Positions 26,340 through 35,761 are shown, numbered from the stretch's first letter. The stretch is 64,000 nucleotides of DNA from Pseudarthrobacter sp. C4D7 (GCF_013359725.1 NZ_JABFMW010000003.1:170362-234361); one strand, 5' to 3'. Made by a program: numbers and translations. The notes: generated by a model not told the origin, from the sequence alone.

Positions 26340-27362
26340 GTGAAAATCACCAAACGTCCAGCCGCAGCGATGGCCCTTATGAGCCTTGCCCTGCTGACCT
26401 CCGCCTGCACCCCACCTGCCCAGAGCAGCACCGCAGAAGCAGTGGCTGCGAAGGCAGACCAGAAGCTCAACGTTGGATTCTTCGGTTTCGCCAAATCCAA
26501 CGGCTTTGCCCAGGGCACGTACCTCGGCGTGGAACAGGCGGCCAAAGCCAACAACGCCAGCGCTACCTTCGTGGACTCCAACTTCAACGCCCAGACCCAG
26601 GTCCAGCAGATCCAGGACGCCGTCACCTCCAAGCAATTCGAGGTGATCGTGGTCCAGGCCAATGACAACCAGGCCCTCATTGCACCGTTGACCCAGGCCG
26701 TGCAGGCGGGCATCACGGTGGTGGTCGAATTCTCGGTCATCGGGCCCAAGTTCGACACCATCCAGCCGCAGATCCCCGGGGCCATCAGCATCGTGGACCT
26801 CCCCACCCGCAACGGCAAGATGCTCGGCGAAATGGGCAAGGAAGCCTGCGCCCAGGTGCCGGGCGACACCTGCAAGGTGGCCTACCTTGAAGGCTTCAAG
26901 TCCCTGCCCTTGGACAACGCCCGGACCGAGGCCGTGAAGGCGGAACTGGCCACCGATCCGAAGATCAAACTCGTGGCCAGCGTGGAAGGCGGCTACACGC
27001 AGGACAGCGGCCGGCAGGCGTTCCAGAACGTCTCCCAGGCGACCCCTGACGTCAACGTGGTGATCGGCGCATCCCAGGCCATCACAGGAGCCGCAGCGGC
27101 CGCCGGGAAGAGTGACATCAAGTTCATCGGCAACGGCGCGTCCGTATCCAACGTGGAAGCGGTCCGGTCCGGTAAATGGTTCTCCATCTATGTCAGCGAC
27201 GTCGTGGCCAACGGCGCCAAGGCCACCGAACTGGGGCTCGCCAAGGCGCGGGGCAAGCAGGTGGAAACCGCCATCGACGAAGCAAGCCTCTCCCCCAACA
27301 ACGGCAAGGGCACCAAGGAAGCACTGGATTCCCTGAACTACGTCTCGAAGTACTCGGACTAG
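26340..27362 (+). CDS. Substrate-binding lipoprotein of a sugar-type ABC importer
   Basis: The 340-residue protein starts at a GTG at 26340 with AAAGGA upstream. It has a lipoprotein signal with the lipobox TSAC and a type I periplasmic-binding fold resembling ribose and xylose binding proteins (Peripla_BP_4). Recognisable parts are KLNVGFFGFAKSNGFAQGTY at the start of the fold and a segment on the hinge side reading VNVVIGASQAITGAAAAAG. It delivers the substrate to the permease and ATPase encoded next. Since it sits between hydantoinase subunits and the rest of the importer, its ligand is probably the compound that the hydantoinase opens, rather than a sugar. Confidence 0.85.
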   Translation: MKITKRPAAAMALMSLALLTSACTPPAQSSTAEAVAAKADQKLNVGFFGFAKSNGFAQGTYLGVEQAAKANNASATFVDSNFNAQTQVQQIQDAVTSKQFEVIVVQANDNQALIAPLTQAVQAGITVVVEFSVIGPKFDTIQPQIPGAISIVDLPTRNGKMLGEMGKEACAQVPGDTCKVAYLEGFKSLPLDNARTEAVKAELATDPKIKLVASVEGGYTQDSGRQAFQNVSQATPDVNVVIGASQAITGAAAAAGKSDIKFIGNGASVSNVEAVRSGKWFSIYVSDVVANGAKATELGLAKARGKQVETAIDEASLSPNNGKGTKEALDSLNYVSKYSD

Positions 27363-27366
27363 CCCA

Positions 27367-27420
27367 GCCCCCTTTCCGGGGGCACCCCGGGGCCGCAGCC
27401 TCACCGCTTCGGCCCCGGGG
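27367..27420 (+). terminator. Tandem intercistronic hairpins after the binding-protein gene
   Basis: Two stems lie just after the binding-protein stop: GCCCCC with GGGGGC (27367-27383), then an 11-bp stem, CCCCGGGGCCG (27385-27395) with CGGCCCCGGGG (27410-27420). There is no T run. In ABC operons such hairpins typically stabilise the binding-protein message or attenuate downstream genes, which fits the need for excess binding protein. Confidence 0.55.
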
Positions 27421-27459
27421 ACCCTGGCCCTAAGTTCCCTTCCATTTCCAGAGGTCAAC

Positions 27460-28986
27460 ATGGCTATAGAACAGTTGGAAAAACCCGGGCATGCCAGCCG
27501 GAGGACCGCCCCCGAAATCACCGTCTCCGGGATCGGCAAGCGCTATGGTGCAACGCAGGTGCTGAAGGACGTCACACTGTCGGTAATCCCCGGGGAGATC
27601 CACGGCATCATGGGGGAAAACGGCGCAGGAAAGAGCACGCTGCTCAAAATCCTGGGCGGTGCCATCACAGCGGACTCCGGCACCATGGAATTGGACGGAC
27701 ATCCGGTCAGGATCACGACACCCCGGGACGCCATCTCACACGGGATTTCCCTTATCTCGCAGGAGCTGGCGCTGATCCCCAATCTGTCAGTGCTGGAGAA
27801 TGTCTTCCTGGGCCGCTGGTCGAACAGGGGAAGCCTCCTCTCCCCCAACAGGGACAGCGAGCACTTTGCCCGGCTGCTGGAAGAGACCGGTTTTGAGCTG
27901 GACCCGAGGGCGACGGTGGGGAACCTGCCCATCGGACAACAGCAACAGGTGGAAATCCTGAAAGCCCTTGCCCGCGGGGCAAAGGTGCTGTGCATGGACG
28001 AACCCACAGCAGTCCTTAACGAGGCGGAGAAGGAAAAACTCCTGCAGGTCGTCAAACGGCTGGCCCGCGCCGGAACCACCGTCCTGATCGTCTCCCATTA
28101 CCTGGAGGAAGTCCTGGGACTGGTGGACCGGGTGACCATTCTGCGCGACGGACAGCACATCGTCACCGAAGAGGCCGCCGGCCATACGCCGGAGTCGCTG
28201 GTGCGGCTCATGGTCGGCCGGGAGGTCGACTTCCTCATCCCGGACATTCCGCAGGTTCCGTCCGAAGCCGAGACGGTTGTCCGGGTAGCCGGATTGACCA
28301 GTGCCAAGGTCAAGGACATATCTTTTGAGGTCCGCCGCGGGGAGATCCTGGGCATCGCCGGGCTGGTGGGCAGCGGCCGCAGCGAAACCCTCCTCGCAGT
28401 TTTCGGTGCAGACCGGACCACCGGCGGCCACGTCGAAATCAACGGCCGCCGCATCCGCCCCAGCTCCATCAGGGACGCCATCAAAGCCGGTATCGCCCTC
28501 ATTCCCGAGTCGCGGAAAGAACAGGGTCTGGTCATGTCCCGCCCGGTGGCCGAGAACATCGCCCTCTCCACTCTGCCCGCACGCTCCTGGGCCGGCTTCG
28601 TCAAGGCCCAGCGGGAAAGGACGGCCGTCAAGGACGTCAGCAAGTCCGTTGACCTGCGCGGCGCCCGCCCCGGTCAGCCGGTAGCCAACCTTTCCGGCGG
28701 GAACCAGCAGAAGGCACTTTTCGCCAAATGGCTGTTGAACCCTCCGGCGGTGCTCCTGGTGGATGAACCCACCCGGGGAGTGGACATCGCCGCCAAGGCC
28801 CGGATCCACAGCATCATCGTCGAACTGGCCGCGAAGGGCACAGCAGTCATCGTGGTCAGCTCCGAGCTCGAGGAAGTGCTCGGCCTGTCCCACCGTATCC
28901 ATGTCATGAGGCACGGGCGCATCGTTGCCGAGTTCGACCGAAACGCCTCCCGCGACGAAGTCATGACTTCCGCTTTTCTGAAATAG
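27460..28986 (+). CDS. ABC importer ATPase with two cassettes (RbsA/MglA type)
   Basis: The 508-residue protein carries two ATP-binding cassettes, as in ribose and galactose importers. The first has GENGAGKST near residue 51, a signature region IGQQQQVEILKAL and Walker B LCMDEPTAVL. The second has a degenerate P-loop, GLVGSGRSE, but a full signature LSGGNQQKALF and Walker B LLVDEPTRGVD, the usual asymmetry of this family. It energises the permease encoded ten bases downstream for uptake of the ligand caught by the lipoprotein. The ATG at 27460 follows an AGAGGTC ribosome site. Confidence 0.9.
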   Translation: MAIEQLEKPGHASRRTAPEITVSGIGKRYGATQVLKDVTLSVIPGEIHGIMGENGAGKSTLLKILGGAITADSGTMELDGHPVRITTPRDAISHGISLISQELALIPNLSVLENVFLGRWSNRGSLLSPNRDSEHFARLLEETGFELDPRATVGNLPIGQQQQVEILKALARGAKVLCMDEPTAVLNEAEKEKLLQVVKRLARAGTTVLIVSHYLEEVLGLVDRVTILRDGQHIVTEEAAGHTPESLVRLMVGREVDFLIPDIPQVPSEAETVVRVAGLTSAKVKDISFEVRRGEILGIAGLVGSGRSETLLAVFGADRTTGGHVEINGRRIRPSSIRDAIKAGIALIPESRKEQGLVMSRPVAENIALSTLPARSWAGFVKAQRERTAVKDVSKSVDLRGARPGQPVANLSGGNQQKALFAKWLLNPPAVLLVDEPTRGVDIAAKARIHSIIVELAAKGTAVIVVSSELEEVLGLSHRIHVMRHGRIVAEFDRNASRDEVMTSAFLK

Positions 28987-28996
28987 GTGAATCCAC

Positions 28997-29980
28997 ATGA
29001 CCACAACGTCAGTTGCCGTGCCCTCGACGGCAGAGAAAAAATTCAATCTGAACTTCAAAGACTTCGGGATCGTTTTTGGCCTGGCCGCCATCATGCTGTT
29101 CCTGGCCCTGAACACCGGAACGTTCCTTACGGGCCGCAACTTCATCAACCTGTTTGACCAGGCCGCCGTGGTGGGCCTGCTCGCCGCGGCAGCCACGCTG
29201 TGCATCATCAGCGGGGTCTTTGACCTCTCCTCCACCGCCACCCTCGCGGTCTCCGCCATCTCGGGCGTGATGATCACCCAGCAATTCGGCGTTACGGCCG
29301 GTTTCTTCGGGGCGTTGCTGGTGGGTGCCCTGCTGGGGACGATCACCGGGCTGATCGTGGTCAGCACAAGGGTCAATTCGTTCATCGGGACACTGGCGGT
29401 GAGCATCATTTACCGGGGCCTGGCGATCGTGATCACCGGCGGCGCGATTGTTGCACCGCTGCCTGAGCAGCTCGCTTCCTTCCAGACCTGGACCTGGCCC
29501 AGCCTCTTCGGCCTCACCGCCGGTTCAGTCTTGATGCTGGCGATGACCACCGTGCTGGGCATCGTTCTGTGGCGCACCACATTCGGACGCAGGATCTACG
29601 CAGTAGGCGGGAACCAGGAAGCCGCCCGCCTCAGCGGCATCCGGACCGGCTCCATCCACGTTGCGGTCTTCGCCATCAGCGGCCTGTGCTCGGCAATGGC
29701 CGGAATGATCCTGGCCTCGCGTGCGGGCTCGGCGCAGCCGGCCATGGCCATCGGCATCGAACTCACCGCCATCGCCGCTGTGGTCATCGGCGGCACCAGC
29801 ATCCTGGGCGGGCAGGGCGCCATGTGGAGGGCCTTCGTGGGAGTCATGATCCTCACCGTCATCAGCAACGGCTTCAACCTGCTGCACTGGGATACCACCT
29901 ACCAGCAAGTGGTCACGGGCGTCCTCATCCTGCTGGCCGTAGCAGCCGATGGACTGTTCTTCCGCAAATCCACCAGATGA
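28997..29980 (+). CDS. ABC importer permease (RbsC type)
   Basis: The 327-residue protein has eight to ten hydrophobic helices and the BPD_transp_2 pattern of ribose and xylose permeases. Marks include an early FDLSSTATLAVSAISGVM segment and a late VVIGGTSILGGQGAMWRAFVG loop that contacts the ATPase. It forms the membrane channel of the importer, probably as a homodimer. It starts ten bases after the ATPase stop, so the two are co-translated. The importer is complete in this operon: lipoprotein, double ATPase and permease. Confidence 0.9.
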   Translation: MTTTSVAVPSTAEKKFNLNFKDFGIVFGLAAIMLFLALNTGTFLTGRNFINLFDQAAVVGLLAAAATLCIISGVFDLSSTATLAVSAISGVMITQQFGVTAGFFGALLVGALLGTITGLIVVSTRVNSFIGTLAVSIIYRGLAIVITGGAIVAPLPEQLASFQTWTWPSLFGLTAGSVLMLAMTTVLGIVLWRTTFGRRIYAVGGNQEAARLSGIRTGSIHVAVFAISGLCSAMAGMILASRAGSAQPAMAIGIELTAIAAVVIGGTSILGGQGAMWRAFVGVMILTVISNGFNLLHWDTTYQQVVTGVLILLAVAADGLFFRKSTR

Positions 29981-30063
29981 CCGTCCAGGGTGGACCCTAG
30001 AGATATGACATGGATGTATCGCGGGGCTGGGGCCCGGCAGGAACTTGAACAGGAGGCCCGGCA

Positions 30064-31383
30064 ATGCGGGTAGGACTGATGCTCCAGGGCAGCAGTTGCC
30101 GGGCGCTCGTCCTGGAGGGACGCTCCGTCGTCTCGGTGGCGGAACAGCGGCAGGCCGGCAGCCTGGCTGACGCACTGGACAGCGTCCTGTCCTCCTTGCG
30201 CCTGCAGTTCGGAAGCCTGATCACAGACGTAACGGCCGACGTCGGACGCGTCCTCGCCGCGGCCCAGCCGGGAGACGTCATGGCTGTCCACATCTCTCCC
30301 CGTCCTCCGGCGGACCAGTTCCACAACACGAGGTTGCCGGCGAGCATTGAGCCTGCAGTCACCAGGACCGTGCATGTCCGCGGCGGCCACGACCTGCGGG
30401 GACGGCCGCTGGCACCGCTGGGCCTTAACCAGTTCCTGCTGGAACTGCCCTCCATCCTGTCCGGGGGCATGCGGAACGTAGCCATCACCGCCGTCGGCTC
30501 CACTGCCTCCGCCGAGCACGAAACCCGCATCGCGGATGCCATCCTGTCCAACAACAGCGACATGCGGATCAGCATCTCCAGTGATTTCTACTCGAGCGTG
30601 TTCCGCGACCGTGACTACACAGCCGTCCTTAACAGCGCCCTGATGGAATCAGGCGAAGAGCTGGCGGCAATGCTGGAAGAGGCCGGGAGGCGCCACTTCC
30701 CCGCCGCCGCACTGTCCTATGCAAGGAACGACGGCGGCCGGGCGCCCCTGGCACGGCTGGCGGTAGCCCCCGTGCATGCGCTCCGCCCGGAACCTGCCAT
30801 GGCGATCCTCGGCGCGGCAACGCTGGGCGGGCTGTGCGACGGCGAAGTGGTTGTCTGCACCGACGAGGGTGTCAGTGTGGGCACCATCCGCAGCGGCCTG
30901 CCCGTTGCCCACAGCCTTATCCGGCAAGGCTATGAAGCAAGCCTCGCCACCAACGCGGCGATCGTGGAACCGTACACGGCCAACCATCCGGTCCGGCCCG
31001 ACATCCCCTCAGTGGTCGTCGACATCCGCACCAGCCAGGACACGCCGCCTGAACACGGCCTGCTGCCAACACTTCCGGGTGTCCCGGACCTGAGCCTCAT
31101 AGGCTGCGCCGCTACACCGCTGACAGCGTGGATCGACAGGCTCGAGAGGGTCAGCGGACAGGCCGAACTGCAGCGGGTTCAGCACCGGGCTGAGGAGGAA
31201 GCCGGCTCGGCTGTAGTGCAGTTGGGTGCCGGCCCTACAGACACCCGCATCATCGAATCGAGCGTCTTCGCCATGCCTTACGGGAACCCCGGAATCGTTC
31301 GGATCCGGGTCCGGGCTGCTGGCGGAACGTCCAGCTCCGAGGAGAACCCGTTGGCCGGCCAGGCCCTGGGGGTCACGGCATGA
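30064..31383 (+). CDS. Diverged hydantoinase A-like protein (oxoprolinase N-terminal type)
   Basis: The 439-residue protein follows AGGAGG. It resembles the first part of HyuA in outline. A MRNVAITAVGSTASAEHETR segment corresponds to the HyuA stretch that precedes the histidine-glutamate pair and the catalytic-face helix, and it is followed by MRISISSDFYSS, where HyuA has a serine-serine-glutamate motif. The phosphate-binding motif DIGGT is missing, the N terminus reading MRVGLMLQGSSCRALVLEG, so it is unlikely to act as a normal ATP-dependent hydantoinase. It overlaps the DUF917 gene (ATGA at 31380-31383), a pairing seen elsewhere for such proteins, and the two probably form one complex. The actual reaction is unknown. 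Confidence 0.65.
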   Translation: MRVGLMLQGSSCRALVLEGRSVVSVAEQRQAGSLADALDSVLSSLRLQFGSLITDVTADVGRVLAAAQPGDVMAVHISPRPPADQFHNTRLPASIEPAVTRTVHVRGGHDLRGRPLAPLGLNQFLLELPSILSGGMRNVAITAVGSTASAEHETRIADAILSNNSDMRISISSDFYSSVFRDRDYTAVLNSALMESGEELAAMLEEAGRRHFPAAALSYARNDGGRAPLARLAVAPVHALRPEPAMAILGAATLGGLCDGEVVVCTDEGVSVGTIRSGLPVAHSLIRQGYEASLATNAAIVEPYTANHPVRPDIPSVVVDIRTSQDTPPEHGLLPTLPGVPDLSLIGCAATPLTAWIDRLERVSGQAELQRVQHRAEEEAGSAVVQLGAGPTDTRIIESSVFAMPYGNPGIVRIRVRAAGGTSSSEENPLAGQALGVTA

Positions 31384-32462
31384 GCACCATCCTCAGCCCC
31401 GAAGACGTGGGGCACCTGAGAACCGGCGCCCATTTCCTGGCCTGCGCCATCGATCCCACCGCCATCCACGTCTACGCCGGCATGATCCAGGAGGCGATGC
31501 AAGACAGGTCCGTGGAGCTCATCACCGTGGACGAGCTCGCCCCGGATGACCTGGTGGTGGCTGTCGGCATGGTGACCCAAGGCTTGTTCATTGCTGATAT
31601 GCCACCCGTAGGAGACGAATTCACCGGCTGTATCGAGGCGATCGAAACCAGGCTCGCGCGCAAAGTGGGGGCAATTTATTCACTCGCCGCTGCCAACATC
31701 AACGGAATCATTCCGCTGATGGTGGGGCTGCAGTCCTCCCTTCCTGTGATCGACTCCGATCCCATGGGGCGCGTCTTTCCGCTCATCAGCCAGACCACGT
31801 TGAACATCGGCGGGGTGGCTATCGGCCCCATAGCGCTTATGGGAGTAACCGGCGAGCGCGCCGTGGTGGAGGCAGCTGATCCGCAGCGCGCCGAGACGCT
31901 GGTCCGCGCACTTGTCACCGAGCTGGGTGGTTGGGCCGCCACCGTGATGTATCCATGCTCCGCGCGGCAGCTGGCAGAGCACGGGGTCCACGGATCCGTC
32001 AGCCGCATGATCCGCATAGGTCAGATCCTCGACGCCGACACGTCGGCTGAGAGCAAATTCCTGTCACTTTCCGACTTCCTGGGCGTGACCCGGATTGCAC
32101 GGGCGCGGGTGAGCCACATCGAAGGCCTTTCACGCCCAACCGACCTGGGCCTTCCGGCCCAACCCTCGAGCGTGACGCTGGTGGATGAAACCACCGGGCA
32201 GATCATCCGGCTGGAGATCCAGAATGAGATTTTGCTGGTGCTCGTGGACGGTGCCGTAGCGGCAGCTGTCCCCGACATGGTGACCCTGCTCAACTCCGAG
32301 CACGGCTCTGTGGCCAGCCTGGAAGACCTTCGGGTGGGCAACGTGGTGGATGTGCTCAAACTCAATGCCGCCCCGCAATGGTATTCGGAGGCGGGGCTGG
32401 ACCTGGCCGAACCGGCGGCGTTCGGCATCCCGCTCAAGCATCCGAGGCGGCGTCATGGTTAG
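31380..32462 (+). CDS. DUF917 family protein (S-methyl thiohydantoin desulfurase-like)
   Basis: The 360-residue protein has the opening ILSPEDVGHLRTGAHFL and a central NINGIIPLMVGLQSSLPVID followed by D.MGR.FP, which are features of DUF917. Members of this family occur beside hydantoinase genes, and one described activity is desulfuration of thiohydantoins. The gene overlaps its HyuA-like neighbour by four bases and the downstream regulator by eight, so it is firmly part of the operon. It may process the same heterocycle as the hydantoinase or a thio-derivative. The family call is good; the substrate is not known. Confidence 0.75.
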   Translation: MSTILSPEDVGHLRTGAHFLACAIDPTAIHVYAGMIQEAMQDRSVELITVDELAPDDLVVAVGMVTQGLFIADMPPVGDEFTGCIEAIETRLARKVGAIYSLAAANINGIIPLMVGLQSSLPVIDSDPMGRVFPLISQTTLNIGGVAIGPIALMGVTGERAVVEAADPQRAETLVRALVTELGGWAATVMYPCSARQLAEHGVHGSVSRMIRIGQILDADTSAESKFLSLSDFLGVTRIARARVSHIEGLSRPTDLGLPAQPSSVTLVDETTGQIIRLEIQNEILLVLVDGAVAAAVPDMVTLLNSEHGSVASLEDLRVGNVVDVLKLNAAPQWYSEAGLDLAEPAAFGIPLKHPRRRHG

Positions 32463-34002
32463 GCCGATGAAGGACACCCGGCTCGACGTTGCGGGGCTGC
32501 TGGCGCACGGGTCGCTGCGAGGCACCACGGCGCTGTACCTCACCCCCGCCAGCGCAGTGATCGAAAGCGTCGTTCTGGTCTCCCAGCTTGAGGCGATCCA
32601 GCGGGTGCGGCCGAATACGGTTGTGGTCCTGTCTGCAGAAATGGGCTCTGGTGGATGGCTCGTATCCGCCGCCCTCCGGCATGCCTGGGAACGGCGGGCC
32701 AGCGCCGTCGTCGTGGCCGGAAGCACATATTCCAGCGCCGTGATCGGCCTGGCTGAACGGCTGGGCATCACCCTGCTGGCGTCGGAAGGAAACCCTGCCG
32801 GAGTCGCGTTGGCCTTGGCCGCCGAGATCGGCGCCGCCCTGTCCGTGGTGGATGCGGAGCTCGCCCGGTTCGCCCGGGCGGTGGCCAAGGACAGCACGCT
32901 GACTGACGTGCTCAGTACCATCTCCGGGGAACTGGACGGGGTGGGCGTCTCGCTGGAATACGATGGCGTGGTCCTCGCCTCAGCCGGTATGGACCCGCGG
33001 GACCAGGCCGAGGTCATCACGGTTGACGTGGGGGCTGCCAACGCCGCCGTCCCTTCCGCCCTCACCGCGCGCGTACCCGCCTCCGGTGTCCATAACCTGC
33101 GGCTGGTCCGTTCAATCCTGGAAGTCGCTGCCCCTTCCGTCAAGGCCGCATGGTTGATGGGCGACTCCCGGGACGCGGCCCGTGCCGTCCCCACCGCGGC
33201 ACTGGCCGGGCTGAACCAAAGCCGCGGTTCTTCCGGCGCAACCTTCGAGGAAGACCACCGGCACCTCCTCTCACAGCTGGGCTGGCGCCGGCACGAACGA
33301 TACGTGGCCGTATGGATCTGCCATGGTGACTCCAACACATCTGGTCCCGACCTGACAGCTGTGCTGAGGCTGCTCTGGCGAAAGGTAGCTGCACGCAGCC
33401 CCTTGGCCAAGGTCGACGGCGGCTGGCTAGCGCTTGTTCCGGCCGCCCACGAGTCAGTTGTTGCACAGCTCGAACTACGGCTCAAGACACGGCTCCGGCC
33501 TGCCCTGGCCGAGCTGGGCCTGGTGGCCGGGTTGTCCCGCTGGGTGGAGGAGGCTCCGCCGCTTCCGTCCGTCATTCAGGAGGCGCGGCTGGCAGCAGTC
33601 TCCGCCCAGTCTGCTGGACAGGGCACAGTCCTGGGCTTCGCCGGCCTGGGCGTAGCGGCCGCAACCGCATTCGTGGATCAGGACGCCGTGGCACTGGTGG
33701 CTGAACTGACCCTGCCGCGGCTAATGACCAGTCCTGACAGGGACGCGATAGTGGCTGCGGCAGCGGCGTTCCTTGACCACCGCAGCTCGGTCAGCCTCGC
33801 TGCGGCGGCGCTCGATGTGCACCGCAACACCCTCCAGGCCCGGCTGGGCCGTGCCCGGGAGCTGGGCGTCCCCTTGGACAATCCGTCCGAGTTGCTGTCC
33901 GTCCACCTGATCCTCAACGTACTGCGGGCCGCGGCACACGAGAAACAGACTTTCAAAGATCCCCACGAAACCAGAAAGGACTCCCATGAGTTCCCAGTTT
34001 GA
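32455..34002 (+). CDS. PucR-family transcriptional regulator of the hydantoinase operon
   Basis: The 515-residue protein has the PucR layout. An N-terminal ligand-sensing domain covers about residues 1-145, a middle region follows, and a C-terminal helix-turn-helix of the PucR type sits at about 440-505 (SLAAAALDVHRNTLQARLGR). PucR itself controls purine breakdown, so a regulator of this class fits an operon that handles an N-heterocycle. The ATG at 32455 is chosen since it gives an eight-base overlap with the previous stop and has GAGGCGG upstream; an ATG at 32467 is also possible. It is encoded inside the operon it probably controls. Effector and binding site are unknown. Confidence 0.85.
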   Translation: MVRPMKDTRLDVAGLLAHGSLRGTTALYLTPASAVIESVVLVSQLEAIQRVRPNTVVVLSAEMGSGGWLVSAALRHAWERRASAVVVAGSTYSSAVIGLAERLGITLLASEGNPAGVALALAAEIGAALSVVDAELARFARAVAKDSTLTDVLSTISGELDGVGVSLEYDGVVLASAGMDPRDQAEVITVDVGAANAAVPSALTARVPASGVHNLRLVRSILEVAAPSVKAAWLMGDSRDAARAVPTAALAGLNQSRGSSGATFEEDHRHLLSQLGWRRHERYVAVWICHGDSNTSGPDLTAVLRLLWRKVAARSPLAKVDGGWLALVPAAHESVVAQLELRLKTRLRPALAELGLVAGLSRWVEEAPPLPSVIQEARLAAVSAQSAGQGTVLGFAGLGVAAATAFVDQDAVALVAELTLPRLMTSPDRDAIVAAAAAFLDHRSSVSLAAAALDVHRNTLQARLGRARELGVPLDNPSELLSVHLILNVLRAAAHEKQTFKDPHETRKDSHEFPV

Positions 34003-34441
34003 ATCCTTCGACGACGTCTACGCTTCCGCCCGGGACACTGTGGGCGTCCGTCTCTTCACCGCCTCCGTCATCGCCGACGAAGGCACCAGCATGGCGCGCA
34101 TCTACACCACGCACCCCGAGGTCTACCCGGTTGGCGGAAAGAAGACCCTCGCGGGAGACACCAATCCGGTCTGGCTGGAGCAGGTCCTGATCGGCCAGCA
34201 GCCGTTCCTGGGCGCTGACCGGGAAGCGGTCAAGGCTTTCTTCTTCGACTCCGGAACCATCGAATCGCTGGGGTGCGGCGCGATTGTCAATGTTCCGGTG
34301 GTGAGCGGCGGCCGCACCATCGGCTCCATGAACTTCCTGGCCCCTGAAGGCAGCTATGACCAGTCTTCCGTGGACGCCGCCGTAGAGGTGGCGTCACGCT
34401 CTGTCCGGCTCCTCGAAGATGCTCTGGCAGCCACCAGCTAG
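33986..34441 (+). CDS. Small GAF-domain protein
   Basis: The 151-residue protein is essentially one GAF domain. It has a central GCGAIVNVPVVSGGRTIGSM segment, a strand-loop-strand typical of GAF folds, and a helical C terminus (VDAAVEVASRSVRLLEDALA). It begins 17 bases before the end of the PucR gene, with AGAAAGGA as ribosome site, so it is translationally coupled to the regulator. Stand-alone GAF proteins of this size may bind small molecules or metabolise them; in this position it may assist sensing of the catabolised compound. No catalytic residues are recognised. Confidence 0.7.
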   Translation: MSSQFESFDDVYASARDTVGVRLFTASVIADEGTSMARIYTTHPEVYPVGGKKTLAGDTNPVWLEQVLIGQQPFLGADREAVKAFFFDSGTIESLGCGAIVNVPVVSGGRTIGSMNFLAPEGSYDQSSVDAAVEVASRSVRLLEDALAATS

Positions 34442-34474
34442 CCTGCGTCCTGAAACAGGAAGGAAACACTGCAC

Positions 34475-35761
34475 ATGATCCCCAACTCTGAGGGAAACCT
34501 GACCATACGGAACGCCAGGATCTTCGACGGCGAATCAGCCGTACTCGTTGAAGGCTCCATCATCGTCCGGGATGGCAGGATCACCGCCATAGGCGACGCC
34601 GAAGCAGGCGGCGGCGCCGGGTCCGCCGTAGAAACCGTCGTCGACGCGGGCGGCCGGGTGGTGATTCCCGGCCTCATCGATGCCCACTTCCATGCCTATG
34701 CGCTCAGCCTGACTTCTGCCGTCAACGAAACCGGCCCCTTGAGCTACTCCGCGCTGGCAGGTGCCCGCAGACTTGAGGCCGCGCTCGTCAGGGGCTTCAC
34801 CTCAGTCCGGGACGTGGCGGGGGGTGACATAGGCCTTGCAACCGCTATCGAGGAAGGGCTGTATCCCGGTCCGCGCTACTTCTTTACCGGTCCCGCGCTG
34901 AGCCAGACCGGAGGTCACGGGGACATCCGCGCTGCGAACGACGGAAGCTGCTTCCATGGCGGCCACCTGTGCGAGGTGGTGGACGGCGTTGAGGACTTGC
35001 TGCTGGCGGTGCGCCACCGATTCCGGACCGGCGCCACCGCCATCAAACTGATGACCTCCGGAGGGGTGATCTCCCCAGTGGATCCGATCCGTGTGCCGCA
35101 GTACAGTGCGGCCGAGATCCAAGTGGTCACAGAAGAGGCATCCCGGCGTGGCAGTTACGCCACGGCGCACGCCTACTCGCCGGAAGCCATCCGCCATTCT
35201 GTGCTGAACGGGGTCCGCTGCATCGAACACGGCAACCTCCTGGATGTTGAAACCGCCCGGCTCATGGCGGAGCACGACGTCTACCTCGTGCCCACGTTGG
35301 TGACGTATGACGCCATGGGCCGCCGCGGAGCCGAAATCGGCCTTACCGAGGTGGGCGCCGCCAAGAACCAGGAGGTCCTGGCTGCCGGCAAGAAGGCCGT
35401 CACTCTGGCGCGCGACGCCGGGGTCCGGATTGGCTTTGGCACCGACCTCATGGGGGAGCTTGAGGATGAACAGCTGGCCGGGCTTCGCCTGCAGTGCGAA
35501 GTGCTGGGTGTCTACGACGCGCTCCGCTCTGCGACCTCAACGAACGCGGCACTGCTCCGGCGCGACGACCTGGGCCGGATCGCGGAGGGGGCGTGCGCGG
35601 ATTTGGTGATATTGGACGGCGATCCCTTCGAGGAGCCCTGTGTGCTCTGGGACGGAAGCCGGAACCGCACCGTCATAAAGGCCGGCCGCGTTGTCCCCTC
35701 CGGTAGCCTTCCGGCCGGTCCTGCCATGGTGGACCAGGCCTATAGCGGCGCCTCCGCGTGA
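34475..35761 (+). CDS. Metal-dependent amidohydrolase (imidazolonepropionase/prolidase-like)
   Basis: The 428-residue protein is an amidohydrolase-superfamily enzyme. It has an N-terminal small beta domain, then the metal motif IDAHFHAY near residue 70, a candidate carboxylated lysine in AIKLMTSGGVI, histidines in ATAHAYSPEA and CIEHGNLL, and the catalytic aspartate in FGTDLMGE. This matches the Xaa-Pro dipeptidase and imidazolonepropionase-like subgroup. It is the last gene of the operon, 33 bases after the GAF gene, with AGGAAGGAAA as ribosome site. It may hydrolyse the N-carbamoyl or open-chain product released by the hydantoinase. The start at 34475 gives the family's normal N terminus. 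Confidence 0.85.
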   Translation: MIPNSEGNLTIRNARIFDGESAVLVEGSIIVRDGRITAIGDAEAGGGAGSAVETVVDAGGRVVIPGLIDAHFHAYALSLTSAVNETGPLSYSALAGARRLEAALVRGFTSVRDVAGGDIGLATAIEEGLYPGPRYFFTGPALSQTGGHGDIRAANDGSCFHGGHLCEVVDGVEDLLLAVRHRFRTGATAIKLMTSGGVISPVDPIRVPQYSAAEIQVVTEEASRRGSYATAHAYSPEAIRHSVLNGVRCIEHGNLLDVETARLMAEHDVYLVPTLVTYDAMGRRGAEIGLTEVGAAKNQEVLAAGKKAVTLARDAGVRIGFGTDLMGELEDEQLAGLRLQCEVLGVYDALRSATSTNAALLRRDDLGRIAEGACADLVILDGDPFEEPCVLWDGSRNRTVIKAGRVVPSGSLPAGPAMVDQAYSGASA

